Shown: piece by piece, positions 1-7,116 of the stretch
How positions within the stretch are numbered: the stretch's first letter is position 1
How the letters are laid out: each line of letters opens with the position of its first letter
NCBI GenBank assembly: GCA_902783295.1
Contig: CACZQT010000054.1
Location: 1-25,056 of the forward strand
Origin: an uncultured Lachnospiraceae bacterium
GTDB taxonomy: Bacteria > Bacillota > Clostridia > Lachnospirales > Lachnospiraceae
Direction of reading: 5' to 3'
DNA: 25,056 nt
Translations under genes and position numbers: made by a program
The notes under the pieces: model-generated
Told to the model about the DNA's origin: nothing
What the model saw: only the letters and a program-made list of their open reading frames with translations
Databases searched by the model: none

Positions 1-660
1 GAGCAGTACCGTCTTCTTGCAACAGCCTGCGGTAAAGAAGCCGTTGAGAAAACAGGCGGAGACAGAGACGCCATCAGCGAACTGGCCGATGCGTGGGGAA
101 GCTATATGCCGGACTGGAATGTCCGGAATCACCATGCGCTTATAGAGTGGTTCAGCGATTATTGCCGCCGTAATCCCGGGAACCGCGCTGCATTGATGTG
201 GCTGATGGATAATCTGATTGACGACCGGCGTCTTTCCGAAGCCCGCCAGTGGCTGGAAAAGCTGGAGGCTATCGACAATACTTTTCGTACTGCCATGTAC
301 CGTTATATGATCGCTCTGGCAGCGGGAGAAATCAGCGAGGCAGAAAAACAGCTCCACGAACTGGAAACCTTAGAAGGTCAGGAATGGTGCTGGGCTGTAA
401 CACTGGGTGATATATTTACGCTGCGGCAGGAATATGACAAAGCCATAGAATGGTACCGTAAAGGCCAGGCTATCCAGCCTTCTCCCAAGTATACAGACAG
501 CGCCGCAAGCATTGCTCATATCTGTGAAATCCGTGGAGATAAGGCAGGTGCCATTGCGGCTTACAGGGAAGTTCTGCGCCTTATGAAAGAGGAGTGGGGC
601 ATCATAAGCGGAGAAGAATGCGAGGAAGTGGAGCGATCCATAAAAAGACTTCAAAGCTAA
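1..660 (+). CDS. TPR-repeat protein, 5' end missing
   Basis: The reading frame is open from base 1, so the gene starts upstream of the window. About 219 codons are visible, ending at TAA 658-660. The sequence is all-helical in character. A segment near the middle (LGDIFTLRQEYDKAIEWYRK) and a following one (AHICEIRGDKAGAIAAYREV) match tetratricopeptide spacing, with a small-residue/Tyr pattern and about 34-residue periodicity. TPRs are protein-protein interaction scaffolds. The missing N-terminus could carry another domain, such as a DNA-binding or zinc-ribbon domain, so I assign no specific role. No membrane segment is seen. The first internal ATG (106) is not a credible start because coding character continues upstream of it. 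Confidence 0.8.
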   Translation, partial: EQYRLLATACGKEAVEKTGGDRDAISELADAWGSYMPDWNVRNHHALIEWFSDYCRRNPGNRAALMWLMDNLIDDRRLSEARQWLEKLEAIDNTFRTAMYRYMIALAAGEISEAEKQLHELETLEGQEWCWAVTLGDIFTLRQEYDKAIEWYRKGQAIQPSPKYTDSAASIAHICEIRGDKAGAIAAYREVLRLMKEEWGIISGEECEEVERSIKRLQS

Positions 661-826
661 GAAGAAGGTTGAGAAGCCTTGCTGCCAGAGGTTTTTTGGA
701 TTCTGCCCAAAATGCTCCGGCTGATGCAATACAAATGCACATGGGGAGATCATTCCACTGGGGCTGTTCGATAAGGTTCAAGAGGAGAAGGGACGTCGGG
801 CAAAAAGGAACTGGAGCAAAGGTACG
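661..826. other. Intergenic region, nothing assigned
   Basis: This stretch holds a short TTTTGG/CCAAAA inverted repeat around 690-715 and no recognisable gene, strong promoter or terminator. A short ORF overlaps it but lacks a ribosome binding site and any family resemblance. Confidence 0.5.
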
Positions 827-2086
827 ATGAAGCAAAAAAGGCATTATGATGTGATCGTTGTGGGGGGCGGTGCCTCTGGAATCGCAGCTGCGATCGGGGC
901 CAGAAAAACAGGTGCTGATGTATTACTGATCGAAAGATACGGAAGCCTTGGAGGACAGGCAACAAATGCGAACGTGATGAATTACTGCGGCTTTTTCCTG
1001 CGTAAAGAGAAGGACGAACAGATTGTTTTCGGGGTAGGAGAAGAACTGCTGCAGAAGCTGAAAACAATGGGGTATTATGACAGGCCGATTCGATCATCGG
1101 TGGGAAATGTGATTATTCCGCTGGATATGGAAGCTGCAAAACTGGCCTTTGATCTCCTGTGCGAGGAGTACGGGCTGGATTATCTTCTCCATTGCACGGT
1201 GATCGGAGTACGGAAGGACGAGGCGGAAAGCCGGATTCTTTCCGTAGTCTGTGCAGATGACCAGTCGTCCTATGAGTTCACTGCGGATTCTTTTGTAGAC
1301 GCCTCAGGTGACGGAAACCTGGGGTATCTTGCAGGTGCTCCGTTCCGGTTTGGTGACGGAAACGGCGGCGGACAAATGTCGACAAGAATCATAAATATCG
1401 GCAGTATAGGTCCGTTGACACGCTTCTCGCCGGAAATGATAGAGGAGGTCATTCTGAAGGCGAAGGCAGACGGCATTTTTCCCCTGACCAAAGAGTCCGG
1501 AATCATGATGAGAATGCCAAACGGGTCGGCACTGGCTGTACTGCCGAGTGTAGAAGTTCCGGCTCTTGATGCAGAAACGCTTACACGCTGCGAAGTCGAT
1601 ACCAGAAAACAGGAATTTGCCTACCTGGAAGCTTTCCGCCGGTATATGCCGGGCATGGAACACGCTCATATCATATCGGGAGGATCTGTCCTGGGACTTC
1701 GCGATACCAGACATCTGACATGTGAATATGAATTGAAGGGTGAAGATGTCCTGAATGCTAAAAAGTATGAAGACAGTGTCGCGCGCGGTGCATGGCCCTG
1801 TGAGATGCATACGGATGTCAATAAGATGGCAGAGTACATTTTTATCAAGGACAATGATTATTACAGCATTCCCCTCCGCTGCCTGAAAGTTCAGAAACTC
1901 AGCAATCTGTGGTGTGCTGGGAGGACGATCTGCGCAGATCCGGTGGCTTTCGCTTCCGTAAGAGTTATGGGAACCGGGTTCGCAACAGGACACGCTGCAG
2001 GAGTTGCGGCGGCGCTGTCTGTATCTGCAGTTCCCCCTGTCAGCCGGATCCAGGACGAACTGGTACGCCAGAATGCCAGGATCTGA
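827..2086 (+). CDS. FAD-dependent oxidoreductase (FAD_oxidored family)
   Basis: A 419-residue flavoprotein. Residues 8-22 carry the dinucleotide-binding Rossmann motif VIVVGGGASGIAAA, followed by the ribose-contacting acidic residue in LLIERYGSLGGQAT. The C-terminal segment (LWCAGRTICADPVAF, then a Gly/Ala-rich helix with GTGFATGHAAG) is the usual second FAD-contacting region of the PF12831-type family, to which I assign it. These enzymes are cytoplasmic and their substrates are mostly unknown, so none is proposed. The ATG at 827 has GGAG about 10 nt upstream. The 166 nt before it hold no recognisable gene. The downstream AraC/GyrI regulator has its own promoter and may or may not be functionally linked. 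Confidence 0.88.
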   Translation: MKQKRHYDVIVVGGGASGIAAAIGARKTGADVLLIERYGSLGGQATNANVMNYCGFFLRKEKDEQIVFGVGEELLQKLKTMGYYDRPIRSSVGNVIIPLDMEAAKLAFDLLCEEYGLDYLLHCTVIGVRKDEAESRILSVVCADDQSSYEFTADSFVDASGDGNLGYLAGAPFRFGDGNGGGQMSTRIINIGSIGPLTRFSPEMIEEVILKAKADGIFPLTKESGIMMRMPNGSALAVLPSVEVPALDAETLTRCEVDTRKQEFAYLEAFRRYMPGMEHAHIISGGSVLGLRDTRHLTCEYELKGEDVLNAKKYEDSVARGAWPCEMHTDVNKMAEYIFIKDNDYYSIPLRCLKVQKLSNLWCAGRTICADPVAFASVRVMGTGFATGHAAGVAAALSVSAVPPVSRIQDELVRQNARI

Positions 2087-2158
2087 AGAACAGGCGATGA
2101 AGACAGGGGAAAATCTTGAATGACGGACAATACCCTGAAAATGCGGGCAGAAAATGTC

Positions 2159-2187
2159 GGGACAGAGAATCTTTTAGCTGATATAGT
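2159..2187 (+). promoter_or_regulatory. Candidate sigma-A promoter of the AraC/GyrI gene
   Basis: GGGACA (2159-2164), a 17-nt spacer, then TATAGT (2182-2187) preceded by TGA, which gives an extended -10. The start point would be near 2194, leaving a leader of about 24 nt before the GTG start. Confidence 0.55.
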
Positions 2188-2217
2188 ATGGATGCAAGGT
2201 GAGAGGAGGTGAAGGAA

Positions 2218-3051
2218 GTGGAAAGCTGGATAGAAGGTTTTCAGCAGTCGATTGATTTCATAGAGGAGAATCTGGCCGGTTCTTTAGAAATCGAGGATAT
2301 TGCCCGGAAGGCGGCGCTGTCGCCGTTTTACTATCAGCGGATCTTTGGAGCGCTGTGCGGGATGACCGCTGGAGAGTATATTCGTGCCAGGCGCATGACG
2401 GCAGCTGCGCAGGAGCTGTTGAGCACAGACGGGAAAGTTATAGACATAGCCCTGAAATATGGATATGATTCCCCGGACAGTTTTGCGAAGGCATTCCAGC
2501 GGTTTCATGGCATTTCGCCTTCGAAGGCACGTGAGGCAGGTGCATCCATTCGCTCCCTTGCACCATTGCATATCAGAATATCATTGGAGGGTGGTAAAAT
2601 GCTGGATTATCGTATCGTAGAAAAAGCCCCGTTTACGGTTATGGGTATCAAGCGCAGATTCAATTCCGATACCAGCTATCAGGAGATTCCGAAGTTCTGG
2701 AACGAATGGGCTGCTGATATGAAAGGTCTGAAGGGAATGTTCGGGGTCTGTCTTGACATGGATGGGAAAGACTTTGATTACTGGATCGCTGATAATTACG
2801 TGCCTTGGGAGGATATTCCGGAAGGTTGCGGATGGACGGTGATTCCCGGCGGTCTCTGGGCACAGTTTAAGTGTAAAGGGCCTCTTCCGGACAGTTTGCA
2901 GAGCGTAAATACACAGATCTGGTCTGAATGGCTCCCTGCGCTGAAGGGCTATTCTCTGGCGGGGAATTACTCACTGGAAGTATATGGACCGCCAGCGGAA
3001 AAGCCGGAGGAGTACGAAAGCTATATATGGATACCGCTGAAGAAAGACTGA
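2218..3051 (+). CDS. AraC-family regulator with GyrI-like effector domain
   Basis: A 277-residue protein. The N-terminal ~105 residues form the double helix-turn-helix of the AraC/XylS family: LEIEDIARKAALSPFYYQRI is the first HTH, and IDIALKYGYDSPDSFAKAF followed by HGISPSK is the second plus the family signature. The C-terminal part (from about residue 125, MLDYRIVEKAPFTVMGI) matches GyrI-like/effector-binding domains (Rob- and BmrR-type), which usually bind hydrophobic or cationic small molecules. It is expected to be a cytoplasmic transcription activator, perhaps of efflux or detoxification genes. Start choice: a GTG at 2209 overlaps the Shine-Dalgarno itself, whereas GTG 2218 lies 8 nt after AGGAGG (2204-2209). 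I therefore prefer 2218. Confidence 0.88.
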   Translation: MESWIEGFQQSIDFIEENLAGSLEIEDIARKAALSPFYYQRIFGALCGMTAGEYIRARRMTAAAQELLSTDGKVIDIALKYGYDSPDSFAKAFQRFHGISPSKAREAGASIRSLAPLHIRISLEGGKMLDYRIVEKAPFTVMGIKRRFNSDTSYQEIPKFWNEWAADMKGLKGMFGVCLDMDGKDFDYWIADNYVPWEDIPEGCGWTVIPGGLWAQFKCKGPLPDSLQSVNTQIWSEWLPALKGYSLAGNYSLEVYGPPAEKPEEYESYIWIPLKKD

Positions 3052-3131
3052 AACGGTTACCGCCAATAACAGAGGTGCGAATACAAGGATTCGTTTTTGC
3101 AGACGAATTTCCATGGATAACCTGTACAATG

Positions 3132-3171
3132 AAAGCCCCAGGCAACTGATGACCAGCTTGCCTGGGGCTTT
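3132..3171. terminator. Bidirectional intrinsic terminator
   Basis: A perfect 14-bp stem, AAAGCCCCAGGCAA (3132-3145) with TTGCCTGGGGCTTT (3158-3171), and a 12-nt loop. The A/T ends give short U-tracts on both strands. It sits between the 3' ends of the convergent AraC/GyrI gene and the secreted-protein gene and can serve both. Confidence 0.85.
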
Positions 3172-3187
3172 GACTTCCATCATCATA

Positions 3188-3844
3188 TCAACGGCGCTGA
3201 ATTACAAGATAGTAATAGAGAGAATCTCCCGCTGAGTTCACAATACGGAACCCGACATGCGTACCGTCTTTTCCAAGCTTGAACGATTTTCCGTTCATTG
3301 TTTTGGGGGATGTGTATGCGCCGGTGGCAAAATCTATTTTTTCCCACTTTTCAAATTTCCAGCCCTTTTTCAGTTTGACGGAGATTTTCGCTTTACTTTT
3401 TGCGTACGCCTCAGGGGAATAGCTGTACTGAAATTTCTTCAGATCGATTTTTTGCCCGTTCAGTTTGATATATTCGAAAGGATTCGGATATTTTTTGACA
3501 GTATAGACTCCGGAGGCTGTATATGTCTTTTTCCCTGTTTTGAACTTGACGGAAATGGTAGATTTTCCGGCTTTTAAAGGAATCATCTGATAGTCATTGA
3601 TTTTTGTCGGATTCTCATTCTTCGTGATTTTTATGATCCTGGGTTTGCTGGATTTTACGGAGATGATCTTTATGTTTTCAGGGAAATTCCCATAAGGAGA
3701 AGTTACACTGGCTGAGTTTCCAGCCCATAAGGTATGGCCGGATAAATAGTACCTGGCGTCGGCAGAAACATCTTTCCCGGTGAACAGGAAAATGACTGTA
3801 AACAGCAGCGTTAAGAGTACATACCATTTCTGTTTTTTATTCAT
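3188..3844 (-). CDS. Small secreted protein of unknown function
   Basis: A 218-residue protein. The N-terminus is a clear Sec signal peptide: basic MNKKQK, a hydrophobic core at residues 8-22, and a probable cleavage after A28 (VSA|DA). The mature part is Lys/Tyr/Ser-rich beta-type sequence. Residues about 50-115 alternate hydrophobics and include KAGKSTISVKFKTGKKTYTA, which resembles bacterial Ig-like (BIG2-like) repeats often found on Clostridia surface proteins. No LPXTG, lipobox, cysteine or catalytic motif is visible. Its role may be extracellular or adhesive, but that is only inference. The start ATG has GGAGG (revcomp 3853-3857) 8 nt upstream and a well-formed promoter at 3905-3933. 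It is a single-gene unit convergent with the regulator. Confidence 0.8.
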   Translation of the reverse strand: MNKKQKWYVLLTLLFTVIFLFTGKDVSADARYYLSGHTLWAGNSASVTSPYGNFPENIKIISVKSSKPRIIKITKNENPTKINDYQMIPLKAGKSTISVKFKTGKKTYTASGVYTVKKYPNPFEYIKLNGQKIDLKKFQYSYSPEAYAKSKAKISVKLKKGWKFEKWEKIDFATGAYTSPKTMNGKSFKLGKDGTHVGFRIVNSAGDSLYYYLVIQRR

Positions 3845-3864
3845 GCCTTATTCCTCCATGGCAG

Positions 3865-3881
3865 TGCGGTTTTGAACCGCA
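3865..3881 (-). promoter_or_regulatory. Leader hairpin upstream of the secreted-protein RBS
   Basis: A 7-bp stem with a 3-nt loop (TGCGGTT/AACCGCA arms at 3865-3871 and 3875-3881) lies in the roughly 54-nt leader. It ends 7 nt before the Shine-Dalgarno, read on the minus strand. It may shape ribosome access; there is no U-tract for termination. Confidence 0.4.
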
Positions 3882-3904
3882 GCATTAAATGACCAACTGC
3901 AGAA

Positions 3905-3933
3905 AATATATCATAAACAGTAATAAAAAGCAA
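3905..3933 (-). promoter_or_regulatory. Promoter of the secreted-protein gene
   Basis: On the minus strand: TTGCTT (revcomp of 3928-3933), exactly 17 nt, then TATATT (revcomp of 3905-3910) with TGA directly before it (extended -10). This gives a start point near 3898. Confidence 0.65.
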
Positions 3934-4021
3934 CGAAGAAGGGAAACAAGGGATGCAGTTCCCCTTCGCTCTCCGGCAGCGTATCGATAAGACAGCGGAT
4001 AGAAGACGAAGAGATCCCCCA

Positions 4022-4050
4022 TTTACATTTTCCGGCTTTTTTGATATGTT
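4022..4050 (+). promoter_or_regulatory. Promoter of the aldo/keto reductase gene
   Basis: TTTACA (4022-4027), a 17-nt spacer, then TATGTT (4045-4050) with TGA immediately upstream (extended -10). The predicted start point near 4057 is only a few bases before the 4062-4092 stem-loop. Confidence 0.55.
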
Positions 4051-4061
4051 TTATATAAAAT

Positions 4062-4092
4062 GCCTTCCGCTGAAACAGTCGCAGCGGAAGGC
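4062..4092 (+). promoter_or_regulatory. 5'-end stem-loop, possible terminator/attenuator
   Basis: A perfect 11-bp stem, GCCTTCCGCTG (4062-4072) with CAGCGGAAGGC (4082-4092), and a 9-nt loop followed by GTTTT. It lies between divergent genes, so it does not end an upstream gene on the plus strand. If the promoter call is right it forms the extreme 5' end of the reductase mRNA. It is either a stabilising 5' stem or a weak early terminator. Confidence 0.55.
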
Positions 4093-4138
4093 GTTTTAAA
4101 GTGACCAGTGATCAGCACGGCAGCAGAAAGGGGGATAT

Positions 4139-5332
4139 ATGAAATATAGAAAAGACAGATACGGAAAGGAACTTTCCATACTGGGCTTTGGATGTATGCG
4201 GTTCACCAGGAAAGGCGGAGGCATAGATCTGGAAAAAGCCGAGAAGGAGATTCTGGCGGCGTTTCAGGCGGGGGTTAATTATTTCGATACGGCATATATC
4301 TATCCCGGAAGCGAGGCTGCAGTCGGTGAAATACTGGAAAGAAACGGGATACGTGACAAGGTCTGCATAGCTACCAAGCTGCCGCAGTATCTGATCGGAA
4401 GCAACGCTTCGCTGGACAGATATTTTAAAGAAGAACTGGCAAGGCTGCGCACCACATATATCGATTATTATCTTATGCATCATCTTACAGATGTCGCCAT
4501 GTGGGAAAAACTTAAAGCAGTTGGCGTACTGGGGTGGATCGAAGAGAAAAAGAAGGCAGGGATCATCAGAAATATCGGTTTTTCCTATCATGGCAATACG
4601 GATAACTTCCTGAAAATACTGAACGATTATGACTGGGATTTTTGCCAGATTCAGTATAATTATCTGGATGAGGTGACCCAGGCCGGCGCGGAAGGACTCA
4701 GGGCCGCCTGTGAGAAGGGGATTCCTGTCGTTATCATGGAGCCGCTTCGCGGCGGGAAACTGGTGAATATGCTGCCGGAAAAAGCCAGAAAAGCGATACA
4801 TGACAACAGCAGGGGATGGACTCCGGCAGAATGGGGCTTCCGCTGGCTGTATAATCAGGAGGCTGTCACGGTTGTCCTTTCAGGCATGAACTCTCTGGAA
4901 ATGGTTCAGGAGAATTGCAGGATTGCGTCGGAAGCCGGGGCAGGTGAATTTACCGAAGCCGATTTTGCTCTCCTGGAAGAGGTGAAGCAAAGCATCCGTG
5001 AAAAGGAGAAAGTCGGCTGTACCGGCTGCAGGTATTGTATGCCCTGTCCGAAAGGTGTGGATATACCGGGCATTTTCCGCTGTTACAATGCGATGTATAT
5101 TGAGTCAAAAAGCCAGGGGAGAGCTCAGTTTATTCAGACCGCCGGCCTCACAAAGGAGCCCTGTTTTGCCACCCAGTGCGTCGGATGCGGAAAATGCGAA
5201 AAGCATTGCCCGCAGAATATTCCCATCAGGGAAAAACTGAAGGAAGCCGACAGGGCACTCCGCCCGCTTCCCTATAAAATTGCGATCAGCGTGGCGAGAA
5301 AATTCATGTTCAGGAAGCCGGCGAAATCGTGA
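4139..5332 (+). CDS. Aldo/keto reductase with two C-terminal 4Fe-4S motifs
   Basis: A 397-residue protein. The N-terminal ~275 residues form the aldo/keto reductase TIM barrel, with catalytic-tetrad candidates D50, Y55 (DTAYIYPGSE), K80 (IATKLP) and H114 (YLMHHL). Its C-terminal extension differs from classic AKRs: C294-x2-C297-x2-C300-x2-C303-P and C347-x2-C350-x2-C353-x3-C357-P, two ferredoxin-type 4Fe-4S ligand sets. This architecture is common in strict anaerobes and is annotated as Fe-S aldo/keto reductase or oxidoreductase. Electrons may pass between ferredoxin and NAD(P)H, and the substrate is unknown. The protein is cytoplasmic. ATG 4139 follows AGGGGG (4129-4134) by 4 nt. Confidence 0.9.
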   Translation: MKYRKDRYGKELSILGFGCMRFTRKGGGIDLEKAEKEILAAFQAGVNYFDTAYIYPGSEAAVGEILERNGIRDKVCIATKLPQYLIGSNASLDRYFKEELARLRTTYIDYYLMHHLTDVAMWEKLKAVGVLGWIEEKKKAGIIRNIGFSYHGNTDNFLKILNDYDWDFCQIQYNYLDEVTQAGAEGLRAACEKGIPVVIMEPLRGGKLVNMLPEKARKAIHDNSRGWTPAEWGFRWLYNQEAVTVVLSGMNSLEMVQENCRIASEAGAGEFTEADFALLEEVKQSIREKEKVGCTGCRYCMPCPKGVDIPGIFRCYNAMYIESKSQGRAQFIQTAGLTKEPCFATQCVGCGKCEKHCPQNIPIREKLKEADRALRPLPYKIAISVARKFMFRKPAKS

Positions 5333-5367
5333 GGCTGAATCGGGTCCTTTTAAATTCCCATTTCTGA

Positions 5368-5395
5368 TTGGCAATTCCGGGGAATGTGATATAAT
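5368..5395 (+). promoter_or_regulatory. Strong promoter of the GH13 gene
   Basis: TTGGCA (5368-5373), a 16-nt spacer and a perfect TATAAT (5390-5395) with TGA directly upstream (extended -10). The start point would be near 5402, downstream of the first in-frame ATG at 5398. This rules that ATG out as the translation start and leaves a leader of about 92 nt. Confidence 0.75.
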
Positions 5396-5493
5396 CCATG
5401 ATGTGCCCCGGAATTCACGGATCGGCGGACAGACAGGCTTTCTGGACTTCCGGAGGAAATAAAGGATTCAGACTTTACAGGAGGATGAAAAAT

Positions 5494-7074
5494 ATGGCAG
5501 CGAAATGGCTGAAAGATACAGTATTCTATGAGATTTATCCACAGTCTTTCCGGGACACCAACGGAGACGGAATCGGTGATATCAACGGAATTATTCAGAA
5601 ACTGGACTACATAAAAAGTCTTGGCTGCAATGCGCTCTGGATCAATCCATGCTTCGACTCCCCCTTCAAAGATGCCGGTTATGACGTACGCGACTACAAG
5701 AAGGTTGCTCCCCGTTACGGTACAAATGAAGATCTTTTTCATCTCTTTGAGGCGGCCCACGAGAAAGGAATTCACGTCCTGCTGGATCTGGTTCCCGGAC
5801 ATACGTCAGAGGAACACCCCTGGTTCCGGGAAAGCCAGAAAGTACAGAAAAATGAGTACACGGACCGCTATATCTGGACAGAATTCTGCTTCCAGGGGGC
5901 CGGCGGGATGCCGTATGTCGGAGGAGAGAGCGAGAGAAGCGCTTGCTATATTCTGAACTTCTTTAAGTGCCAGCCGGCCCTCAATTACGGATTCTATCAT
6001 GTGACTGAACCGTGGCAGAAGAGTTCTCTTGATCCTGCTGCCATGGCAACACGGGAGGCCATTAAGGACGTCATGCGTTACTGGCTCTCCCATGGGTGCG
6101 ACGGTTTCCGCGTAGATATGGCTTCTTCCCTGGTGAAAAATGACGATGAGAAGAAGACAGGTACCAGCGCAGTCTGGAAAGATGTGCGGCGCATGCTGGA
6201 ACTGGAATTTCCGGACGCTGCCATGGTTGCGGAATGGAGCAATCCGCCTCTGGCGCTGCGTGCGGGCTACGACATGGACTTCTGGCTGAACAATCGCGGA
6301 AGCGGTTATTCTACCCTGATGCGGGATTATTATAACCATGGCGGAAGCATACACGGAGACCGTACCAGCGAAGACCACAGCTATTTCAAAAAGGATGCCG
6401 GAGGAGATATCAACCGCTTCCTGGATCAGTATCTGGACTGGTACGAAGATACCAGAGAGCTGGGATATATCTCCCTGCTGACCTGCAACCATGATACCAT
6501 CCGTCCCAGCTATAATCTGGATACGACAGAACTGAAGCTTGCCTACGCATTTCTGTTTACGCTCCCCGGCGTACCGTTCCTGTATTACGGAGATGAAATC
6601 GGCATGAGATATCTTGATGTGCCTACGAAAGAAGGCGGCTATTTCCGTACCGGTTCCAGAACGCCTATGCAGTGGGACAGCAGTGCAAACCTCGGGTTCT
6701 CGGAAGGAAAAGCTTCGGATCTCTACCTGCCGGTGGATTCCTCCGCGGATGCACCTACCGTAGAAGCCCAGGAGAATGATCCGGATTCCCTTCTGAACAC
6801 AGTACGCGCCATCCTTGCCCTGCGCCATCGCGAAGAAGATCTGCAGGCAGATGCCGCTTTCCAGGTGATCTGCAGTGAAGCCGGCAGGCCAATGGTTTAC
6901 CGGCGCGGCTCACTTCTTTGTGCAGTGAATCCCGGCGGGAGTGATCTGGAAGCCGTCCTGCCAGCCGGCATAGCCGGTCAGCTGCAGGGAGAAGTGGTGT
7001 TCAGAATCGGAAACGCTTCTGTGGAAAACGGAAAGGTACGTGCAGGCGCGCAGTCATTTGCGGTACTAAGATGA
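5494..7074 (+). CDS. Alpha-amylase family (GH13) glycosidase, intracellular
   Basis: A 526-residue protein with no signal peptide. Early residues carry the GH13 hallmark FYEIYPQSF and a DTNGDGIGD calcium-type loop (21-29). The conserved regions contain the nucleophile D208 (GFRVDMA), acid/base E247 (VAEWSN) and transition-state D334 (NHD). The segment PGVPFLYYGDEIGM and RTPMQWD near the C-terminal side of the barrel recall oligo-1,6-glucosidase and trehalose-synthase-like enzymes. Region I reads DLVPGHTS, with Gly where Asn is usual. It probably acts on imported alpha-glucosides or maltodextrins, but substrate specificity cannot be read from sequence. Start 5494 is chosen because AGGAGG (5479-5484) lies 9 nt upstream. 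In-frame ATG 5485 is too close to it, and ATG 5398 lies at or before the predicted transcription start. Confidence 0.9.
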   Translation: MAAKWLKDTVFYEIYPQSFRDTNGDGIGDINGIIQKLDYIKSLGCNALWINPCFDSPFKDAGYDVRDYKKVAPRYGTNEDLFHLFEAAHEKGIHVLLDLVPGHTSEEHPWFRESQKVQKNEYTDRYIWTEFCFQGAGGMPYVGGESERSACYILNFFKCQPALNYGFYHVTEPWQKSSLDPAAMATREAIKDVMRYWLSHGCDGFRVDMASSLVKNDDEKKTGTSAVWKDVRRMLELEFPDAAMVAEWSNPPLALRAGYDMDFWLNNRGSGYSTLMRDYYNHGGSIHGDRTSEDHSYFKKDAGGDINRFLDQYLDWYEDTRELGYISLLTCNHDTIRPSYNLDTTELKLAYAFLFTLPGVPFLYYGDEIGMRYLDVPTKEGGYFRTGSRTPMQWDSSANLGFSEGKASDLYLPVDSSADAPTVEAQENDPDSLLNTVRAILALRHREEDLQADAAFQVICSEAGRPMVYRRGSLLCAVNPGGSDLEAVLPAGIAGQLQGEVVFRIGNASVENGKVRAGAQSFAVLR

Positions 7075-7087
7075 CAGAGAAAAGAAA

Positions 7088-7116
7088 AACCGGCTGATGG
7101 ATGCCATCAGCCGGTT
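7088..7116 (-). terminator. Terminator overlapping the VanW stop codon
   Basis: A perfect 13-bp stem with a 3-nt loop: arms AACCGGCTGATGG (7088-7100) and CCATCAGCCGGTT (7104-7116). Read on the minus strand it is followed by TTTTTCTTTTC, a classic intrinsic terminator. The stem contains the last codons and the TGA stop (7107-7109) of the minus-strand gene. The plus-strand side lacks a U-tract, so it mainly serves the VanW gene. Confidence 0.85.

Noticed and set aside
594..830. A short plus-strand ORF bridging the TPR gene and the oxidoreductase
   Set aside because: Basic low-quality sequence with no ribosome binding site; overlaps the 3' end of the TPR gene.
5806..6828. A 340-codon minus-strand frame inside the GH13 gene
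   Set aside because: Fully contained within a gene with intact catalytic motifs; no domain or start signal of its own.
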